Below, in pieces: positions 63,289 through 64,000 of a stretch of 64,000 bases of DNA. Origin of the DNA: Adineta vaga (Eukaryota; Rotifera); contig CP075493.1 in the NCBI GenBank assembly GCA_021613535.1, positions 2,728,001 to 2,792,000 of the forward strand. Direction: 5' to 3'. The translations under genes and the position numbers were made by a program. Every line of letters starts with the position of its first letter. The first letter of the stretch is position 1. The notes under the pieces were generated by a model. The model ran no database searches and was not told the origin of the DNA. It was given only the letters and a program-made list of their open reading frames with translations.

Positions 63289-64000
63289 CAGGGCTCCGTG
63301 TAGGATCGGATGGGACGAAATTTTTTCGTCCCATCCCATCCCATTATTTAACAAAAAATCTCAAATAGCATTTCAAAAACGGATTTTTCGGATCATTGTC
63401 AGTTCTATCAATCAGATTGAGTTTTTCAGTATTTCGTGTTACATTTCTTAGCTTTTTTATAATGAAGTTCACCACATTTTTTACCTTTTTTTAAAAATAC
63501 ATATCACTATTTATATAAATACAAAAAATAAATAACGGAGTAAATTAGAGTGATAAATGAATACCTCCTCCTCAGCTCCCTCAAGAATAAAGGGCTTTGG
63601 GCCTTATATTATGTCGCGACACATTCGGTTCAAAACCTGGCTAAATATCCGCCAAAATACACACAATTCTCCCGAAAATTTCCTTCCAGTGGCCTTCTAA
63701 GAATGATGAATGGGTTATATTAGTTCAAATTTAGAGTACCTTTATTTTGATCGAGATTACCATCTAATTAGTATGCCTTGTAATCACTCAAAGAGTCTTT
63801 TAAAAAACACATTTTTAAGTTGTTTTTGTTGCATAATTTCGACCAATATCCATGTTTTTTTTCGATAAATTGAGAATTTCTATAGAAAACTTGTCCCACG
63901 GGATGGGATGGGATTTTAAAAAAATCTTCGCCCCATGGTGGGATGGGACTCTAAAAAATTTTCCGTCCTATCCCATCCCATGGGATAATAATTTTTTAAA
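63289..64000. mobile_element. GGGATGGGA-rich inverted-repeat element, cut by window end
   Basis: Starts CAGGGCTCCGTGTAGGATCG, then a palindromic GGGACGAAA...TTTCGTCCC followed by CCCATCCCATCCCA (63317-63352). Near the right edge (63895-63985) the inverse GGGATGGGATGGGA recurs with GGGACT...AAAATTTTCC and CCCATCCCATGGGA. The arrangement (CAGGG-type end, multiple subterminal repeats, no coding frame) resembles a non-autonomous hAT element; the far end is outside the window. Confidence 0.55.

Overview
The window is an AT-rich, compact metazoan nuclear sequence. Most introns are tiny (about 40-60 nt), many start codons lie just after a consensus 3' splice site, and same-strand genes can be separated by under 50 nt. 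Together with low-GC coding sequence and the families seen, this fits a bdelloid rotifer (Rotaria/Adineta-like). That assignment is inference; no rRNA or mitochondrial marker is present. Layout: a minus-strand block at 743-9945 holds a TENT4/Trf4-type poly(A) polymerase, EMC3, CCDC97, a NUDT2-type Ap4A hydrolase and a TM9SF4-like protein. A rhodopsin-like GPCR follows (11135-12623, minus), then an atonal-family bHLH gene (15706-16098, plus) inside quiet intergenic DNA. From 31385 to 44391 on the minus strand runs a very long coiled-coil gene with an N-terminal CM1 motif: a centrosomin/CDK5RAP2/myomegalin homologue of the centrosome. Next come a secreted orphan protein, a PARL-type mitochondrial rhomboid and CCDC43 (all minus). 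On the plus strand are a TSP1-Ig-pseudotrypsin secreted protein, a second GPCR with a long intron, a PKA regulatory subunit, a CXorf58 homologue and an SH3 protein. The right edge is cut inside a GGGATGGGA-rich repeat element. The most unusual part is 15783-34949. A segment of about 4.08 kb, holding the convergent 3' halves of the bHLH and centrosomin genes, is present twice in direct orientation (15783-24234 and 30874-34949) around a 6.6 kb unique spacer. Each copy keeps one gene whole and truncates the other: the left copy has the complete bHLH and a headless centrosomin tail, the right copy the complete centrosomin and a bHLH without its start. The spacer holds an uncharacterised 285-residue protein gene, a decayed 3-phosphoglycerate dehydrogenase, remnants of a membrane-protein gene and a 1.4 kb hAT-like inverted-repeat element. 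The left copy was later hit by a 4.37 kb insert inside a centrosomin exon. The right copy supplies the empty site, which shows almost no target-site duplication. The insert has asymmetric inverted repeats, two successive 3'-end modules ending CTAG and CTTG, and an EF-hand gene between them: the picture expected of a Helitron/Helentron-like rolling-circle element that read through its own end and captured host DNA. Short same-strand gaps with a splice acceptor in them (NUDT2 to CCDC97, PKA-R to CXorf58) suggest operons resolved by spliced-leader trans-splicing.
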